A stretch of 9,818 bases of DNA, from the NCBI GenBank assembly GCA_049794535.1, contig JBARCX010000417.1, positions 1-9,818 on the forward strand, read 5' to 3'. Positions 6,592 to 9,818 of this stretch are shown in pieces. Under the pieces are notes generated by a model. The model saw nothing but the letters and a program-made list of their open reading frames with translations. It had not been told where the DNA came from and searched no databases. The position numbers were made by a program, and so were the translations under genes. This DNA is from JBARCX01 sp049794535 (GTDB lineage Bacteria > Pseudomonadota > Gammaproteobacteria > Xanthomonadales > Rhodanobacteraceae). Every line of letters begins with the position of its first letter. Within the stretch, counting starts at the first letter, position 1.

Positions 6592-6800
6592 CGCCATCTT
6601 CCCTCGAAACTTTTTTCAACATGGGCGGTTATGCCGCCTATGTGTGGCCGGCCTACGCGGTGTTCTTCATCGTGCTGATCGCCGATTACATCGCACCCTC
6701 ATTGCGCCGTCGCAAGCTGCTGCGTGAACTTCGCAGTCGCCTGACCCGTCAAAACGCACGCCAGGAACGCGCCTCTCGAACCCCGCCGGCTGCTTCCTGA
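6588..6800 (+). CDS. ccmD: haem exporter small membrane protein CcmD
   Basis: Short single-TM protein that stabilises CcmABC with holo-CcmE and helps its release. The predicted protein has 70 residues. Residues 12-29 (MGGYAAYVWPAYAVFFIV) are the typical CcmD start of the TM helix; it is followed by a basic cytoplasmic tail (SLRRRKLLRELRSRL) and a low-complexity end. The start is GTG 6588, supported by a strong Shine-Dalgarno CAGGAGG (6574-6580) 7 nt upstream and by a GTGA overlap with the ccmC stop; the first residues are (V/M)TPSSLETF. The frame is open far upstream through ccmC, so an automatic longest-ORF call would give a false 235-residue protein. Confidence 0.92.
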   Translation: MTPSSLETFFNMGGYAAYVWPAYAVFFIVLIADYIAPSLRRRKLLRELRSRLTRQNARQERASRTPPAAS

Positions 6801-6825
6801 GCCGTCCACGCCGTAACGAGCAAGT

Positions 6826-7305
6826 ATGAATCCCACGCGTAAACGCAGGCTCATCGTTGTTCTCCTGATCGTCGTCGCAGCCACAGTGGCGGTCGGGCTG
6901 ACCGTGTTCGCCCTGCAGCAAAACATGAACTACCTGTTTACCCCGAGCCAGGTGCAGTCCGGCGAAGCCACGCAGTACAAAACTTTCCGGCTCGGTGGCA
7001 TGGTCAAATCCGGCTCGATTCAGCGCAGCAACGATTCGCTCAAAGTCACGTTCACCGTGGTCGATGCCGCAGGTGCGATGCCGGTGGAGTACACCGGCAT
7101 CCTGCCCGACCTGTTTCGCGAGAACCAATCGGTGATCGCCACCGGCCATATGGACGGTGCGCGTTTCGTCGCGACCGAAGTGTTGGCCAAGCACGATGAA
7201 ACCTACATGCCAAAAGAGTTGAAAGACGCGATGGCCAAGGCGCATGCGGGCAAGCATGTCGACGAAGCCGCAGCGCAAGACATGCCAGGAACGCCCAAGC
7301 CATGA
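6826..7305 (+). CDS. ccmE: periplasmic haem chaperone CcmE
   Basis: Membrane-anchored haem chaperone that carries covalently bound haem from CcmC to CcmF. The predicted protein has 159 residues: basic N-terminus MNPTRKRRL, one TM anchor (about 9-29), an OB-fold beta-barrel domain (YKTFRLGGMVKSGSI from about 51), and the haem-attachment motif LAKHDETYMP with H123 (covalent haem) and Y127 (axial ligand). These match E. coli H130 and Y134. The flexible tail is Ala/His/Lys-rich. It is the standard histidine-type CcmE, not the rarer cysteine type. ATG 6826 is 25 bp after ccmD with only a weak GAG upstream. Its stop overlaps the ccmF start (ATGA). Confidence 0.96.
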   Translation: MNPTRKRRLIVVLLIVVAATVAVGLTVFALQQNMNYLFTPSQVQSGEATQYKTFRLGGMVKSGSIQRSNDSLKVTFTVVDAAGAMPVEYTGILPDLFRENQSVIATGHMDGARFVATEVLAKHDETYMPKELKDAMAKAHAGKHVDEAAAQDMPGTPKP

Positions 7306-9293
7306 CCCCCGAACTCGGCCAACTCGCGTTGATTCTCGCCCTGCTGCTCGCATTGGCGCAGAGCATCCTGCCGATCATCGGCGCATGGCGCGGCAACCGC
7401 GCGCTGATGGCTGTAGCGCGCCCTGCCGCCAGCGGGCAAGCCGTGTTCGTCACGTTGGCGTTTGTGATCCTTGTGTGGGCATTCCTGCATTTCGATTTCT
7501 CGGTGAAATACGTCGCCGATAACTCGAATCTCGCATTGCCCTGGTACTACCGCATCACCGCGGTGTGGGGCGCACACGAAGGCTCCATGCTGCTGTGGAT
7601 TTTCATTCTCAACGTTTGGACAGTCGCACTCGCTGCGTTTAGCCGTCAGCTGCCCGAAGCGTTCGTCGCGCGTGTGCTGGGCGTGCTCGGCATCATCGCG
7701 GTCGGCTTCCTCACCTTCATCATCTTCACCTCCAATCCATTCGGCCGCTTGCTGCCGATGCCGGGCGACGGCGCCGATCTCAACCCGGTACTGCAAGACC
7801 CGGGCATGACCTTCCACCCGCCCGTGTTGTACATGGGCTATGTCGGTTTCTCGGTAGCGTTTGCGTTCTCGGTTGCCGCCTTGCTCGGTGGCTCGATGGA
7901 ACAGGCGTGGGTGCGCTGGGCACGTCCATGGACCAACGCGGCATGGGGCTTTCTCTCCTGCGGCATCGTCGCCGGTAGTTGGTGGGCCTATGCGGAACTT
8001 GGCTGGGGCGGTTGGTGGTTCTGGGATCCGGTAGAAAACGCGAGCTTCATGCCCTGGTTGGTGGGCACCGCGTTGATCCACGCGCAGGCAGTCACCGAGA
8101 AGCGTGGCTCACTGCGCGCATGGACCATCCTGCTGTCGTTGTTCGCCTTCTCGCTATCGCTACTGGGCACCTTCCTGGTGCGTTCGGGCGTACTGACGTC
8201 GGTACATGCCTTTGCTTCCGATCCGCGTCGAGGTCTATTCATCCTGTGCTTCCTCGCCATCGTGGTCGGCGGCTCACTGTTGCTGTATGCGTTGCGCGCA
8301 CCCAAGGTGGCTGGTGGCAAACCGTTTGCCGTGGTCTCGCGTGAAACAGCGATCCTGATCGGCAACCTGATGTTCACCGTTGCCGCGGCGATGGTGCTGC
8401 TCGGCACGTTGTTCCCGCTGATCGGCGATGCGTTCCACCTGGGCAAGGTGTCGGTCGGCCCACCCTACTTCGGCTTCCTGTTTCCGCTGCTGATGCTGCC
8501 GGTCGTGCTCTTGCTGCCATTCGGCCCGTATCTGCGCTGGGGTAAAAGCGATACGCCTGTGTTGAAAGGTGTGTTGGCCCGCTGCAGCATCGCAGCGGTG
8601 GCCTGCGCGATCATCGCTGCGTTCATCGTCGATGGTGATCTCAAAGCCATTGCCGGTGTCGCCTCCGCGGTATGGGTCGGCGTGGGCGTGCTGCTGTATG
8701 TGCTCAAACGTTGGCGTGAAATGCCACGCGGCCGCCGCTTTCCGGCAGAGATGGCCGGCATGTTGCTGGCGCATGTCGGCGTAGCCGTTTTTCTGATCGG
8801 TGTATTGCTATCCGAATCGCTCAGCGTGACTCGCGACGTGCGCATGGCGCCGGGTGAAGTGCAGATCGTGAGCGGCTACCAGTTCCGCTTCGATGGAGTG
8901 AAAGATGCCGTAGGCCCTAATTGGCGCGCGGAGCAAGGTGTCGTCACGGTGAGTCGCGACGACAAAACCATCGCCGTGATGCATCCAGAGAAGCGCACGT
9001 ATATCCGCGGCCAGGTACAAACCGAATCGGCGATCGACCCGGGTATCACCCGCGACCTGTACGTGGCACTGGGCGAACCGATGGATCCGAATGCGACTCA
9101 AGGCGCATGGGCACTGCGGCTGTACTACAAGCCGTTCATCCGCTGGATCTGGCTCGGCGGTCTACTCATGATGCTGGGCGGTTTCGTCAGCGCAGCCGAT
9201 AAACGCTTCCGTGTGAAGCGTACAGCGGACGAGACGGAGCCTTCCGTCACTGGCCCCACCGTCGTTGCACCCGTGCAGGAATCGCGTGCATGA
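7302..9293 (+). CDS. ccmF: cytochrome c haem lyase subunit CcmF
   Basis: Large inner-membrane component of the holocytochrome c synthetase; takes haem from CcmE and, with CcmH/I, attaches it to apocytochrome CXXCH motifs. The predicted protein has 663 residues, close to E. coli length, with about 15 hydrophobic segments. The WWD motif is WGGWWFWDPVENASFMPW (235-252). Haem-ligand histidines are H172 (TFHPPVLYMGY), H260 (ALIHAQAV), H302 (TSVHAF) and H491 (LAHVGVAVF), matching E. coli H173, H261, H303 and H491 almost position for position. A periplasmic domain spans about 510-605, followed by a last TM helix and a variable tail. The start overlaps the ccmE stop, with AGGA 11 nt upstream; the end overlaps ccmG. 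All key residues are present. Confidence 0.97.
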   Translation: MTPELGQLALILALLLALAQSILPIIGAWRGNRALMAVARPAASGQAVFVTLAFVILVWAFLHFDFSVKYVADNSNLALPWYYRITAVWGAHEGSMLLWIFILNVWTVALAAFSRQLPEAFVARVLGVLGIIAVGFLTFIIFTSNPFGRLLPMPGDGADLNPVLQDPGMTFHPPVLYMGYVGFSVAFAFSVAALLGGSMEQAWVRWARPWTNAAWGFLSCGIVAGSWWAYAELGWGGWWFWDPVENASFMPWLVGTALIHAQAVTEKRGSLRAWTILLSLFAFSLSLLGTFLVRSGVLTSVHAFASDPRRGLFILCFLAIVVGGSLLLYALRAPKVAGGKPFAVVSRETAILIGNLMFTVAAAMVLLGTLFPLIGDAFHLGKVSVGPPYFGFLFPLLMLPVVLLLPFGPYLRWGKSDTPVLKGVLARCSIAAVACAIIAAFIVDGDLKAIAGVASAVWVGVGVLLYVLKRWREMPRGRRFPAEMAGMLLAHVGVAVFLIGVLLSESLSVTRDVRMAPGEVQIVSGYQFRFDGVKDAVGPNWRAEQGVVTVSRDDKTIAVMHPEKRTYIRGQVQTESAIDPGITRDLYVALGEPMDPNATQGAWALRLYYKPFIRWIWLGGLLMMLGGFVSAADKRFRVKRTADETEPSVTGPTVVAPVQESRA

Positions 9294-9818
9294 GCCGATT
9301 GATTCCATTCTTCGGTTTCCTGTTGATGGTCGCGTTGTTCGGCTTCGGTATCTGGTGGAACACCAAGCACGATCTGAACGAAGTGCCCTCGCCGCTGATC
9401 AACAAACCCGCGCCCGAATACGTGCTGCCAAAGCTAGATGATCCAACGCAAACGGTGAGCAAGGCTTCGATGCTCGGCAAGCCCTACCTGATCAACGTGT
9501 TCGCCAGTTGGTGCTTTGCCTGCGGTGAAGAGCACCCAGTGCTGATGGCCGAGGCACAGCAGCTTGGCGTGCCGCTGATCGGCTACGACTACAAAGATGC
9601 GCCCGAGGATGCCAAGGGTTGGCTGCAACAACACGGCAACCCGTATAGCGTGGTGATCACCGACCGCGAAGGTCGTACCGCCATCGACTTCGGTGTCTAC
9701 GGCGCACCGGAAACCTTTCTCATCGACAGCAAGGGCGTGATTCGCTACAAGCGCATCGGCCCACTCACACCCGATGTCATTGCCAAAGAGTTGGAGCCGG
9801 CCATCACCGCACTTCGCA
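9290..9818 (+). CDS. ccmG: thiol:disulfide interchange protein CcmG/DsbE, 3'-truncated
   Basis: Membrane-anchored thioredoxin-fold protein that reduces the apocytochrome c (or CcmH) disulfide before haem attachment. 176 codons are visible, near full length for the family; the stop lies beyond the right edge. An N-terminal signal anchor (about 4-23, ending WWN) is followed by the periplasmic domain. The active site is ASWCFACGEEHP (72-83), with C75 and C78; cis-proline P140 lies in YGAPET. The glutamates after the second Cys and the GVYGAPET segment are CcmG-specific and exclude general thioredoxin. The dipeptide Phe-Ala between the cysteines lacks the proline that is common in CcmG. ATG 9290 overlaps the ccmF stop (ATGA), with AGGA 9 nt upstream. 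Confidence 0.94.
   Translation, partial: MSRLIPFFGFLLMVALFGFGIWWNTKHDLNEVPSPLINKPAPEYVLPKLDDPTQTVSKASMLGKPYLINVFASWCFACGEEHPVLMAEAQQLGVPLIGYDYKDAPEDAKGWLQQHGNPYSVVITDREGRTAIDFGVYGAPETFLIDSKGVIRYKRIGPLTPDVIAKELEPAITALR

Noticed and set aside
6093..6800. 235-residue plus-strand frame running through ccmC into ccmD
   Set aside because: Only the last 70 codons, after GTG 6588 with a strong Shine-Dalgarno, resemble a protein (CcmD); the upstream part is the ccmC gene read out of frame.
7203..8081. 292-residue open frame on the minus strand
   Set aside because: It lies entirely opposite ccmE/ccmF, whose haem-ligand residues and motifs are fully conserved. Its translation is Arg/Glu/His/Gln-rich, as expected for an antisense shadow in GC-rich DNA.

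Overview
The window is a GC-rich, densely packed, entirely plus-strand stretch of a proteobacterial chromosome. It holds two PHA (polyhydroxyalkanoate) genes, a bacterial kynurenine 3-monooxygenase and a complete-looking System I cytochrome c maturation operon. Together these best fit a gammaproteobacterium of the Xanthomonadales, such as a Rhodanobacter/Dyella/Frateuria-like member of the Rhodanobacteraceae. That placement is inferred from gene content and protein style and was not tested by a search.

Layout: (1) Positions 3-1079 hold the 3' two thirds of a 14-TM DHA2-family drug/proton antiporter, cut by the left edge. (2) A 159-bp gap holds an imperfectly repetitive stretch and a perfect 11-bp-arm palindrome. 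It is followed by phaR (1239-1739), the PHA-responsive repressor, and phaB (1814-2563), acetoacetyl-CoA reductase. A second TGC-rich palindrome lies between phaR and phaB. (3) kmo (2640-4046), kynurenine 3-monooxygenase, overlaps a DUF3293 gene (4039-4452). (4) After a 57-bp gap comes ccmABCDEFG (4510 to the right edge), in the usual order and cut inside ccmG. Four of its six junctions are 4-nt stop/start overlaps, so the block is almost certainly one translationally coupled transcription unit.

How the genes work together: PhaB supplies (R)-3-hydroxybutyryl-CoA for storage polymer, and PhaR is expected to tie expression of PHA genes to polymer presence; the synthase and thiolase are not in the window. 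Kmo makes 3-hydroxykynurenine, an intermediate of the tryptophan-to-quinolinate route to NAD. In the ccm operon, CcmABCD load haem onto CcmE and release it, CcmF (with CcmH/I, probably just beyond the right edge) ligates haem to apocytochrome c, and CcmG keeps the apocytochrome CXXCH cysteines reduced.

I found no phage, IS element, CRISPR, RNA gene or new multi-gene system. The gene content is ordinary housekeeping and storage metabolism. The points worth a second look are small: a 9-bp tandem repeat that lengthens the NADPH-binding glycine loop of PhaB, two related palindromes at phaR and phaB that look like an autoregulatory pair, an unusual CFAC active site in CcmG, and a short duplication at the overlapping kmo/DUF3293 junction.
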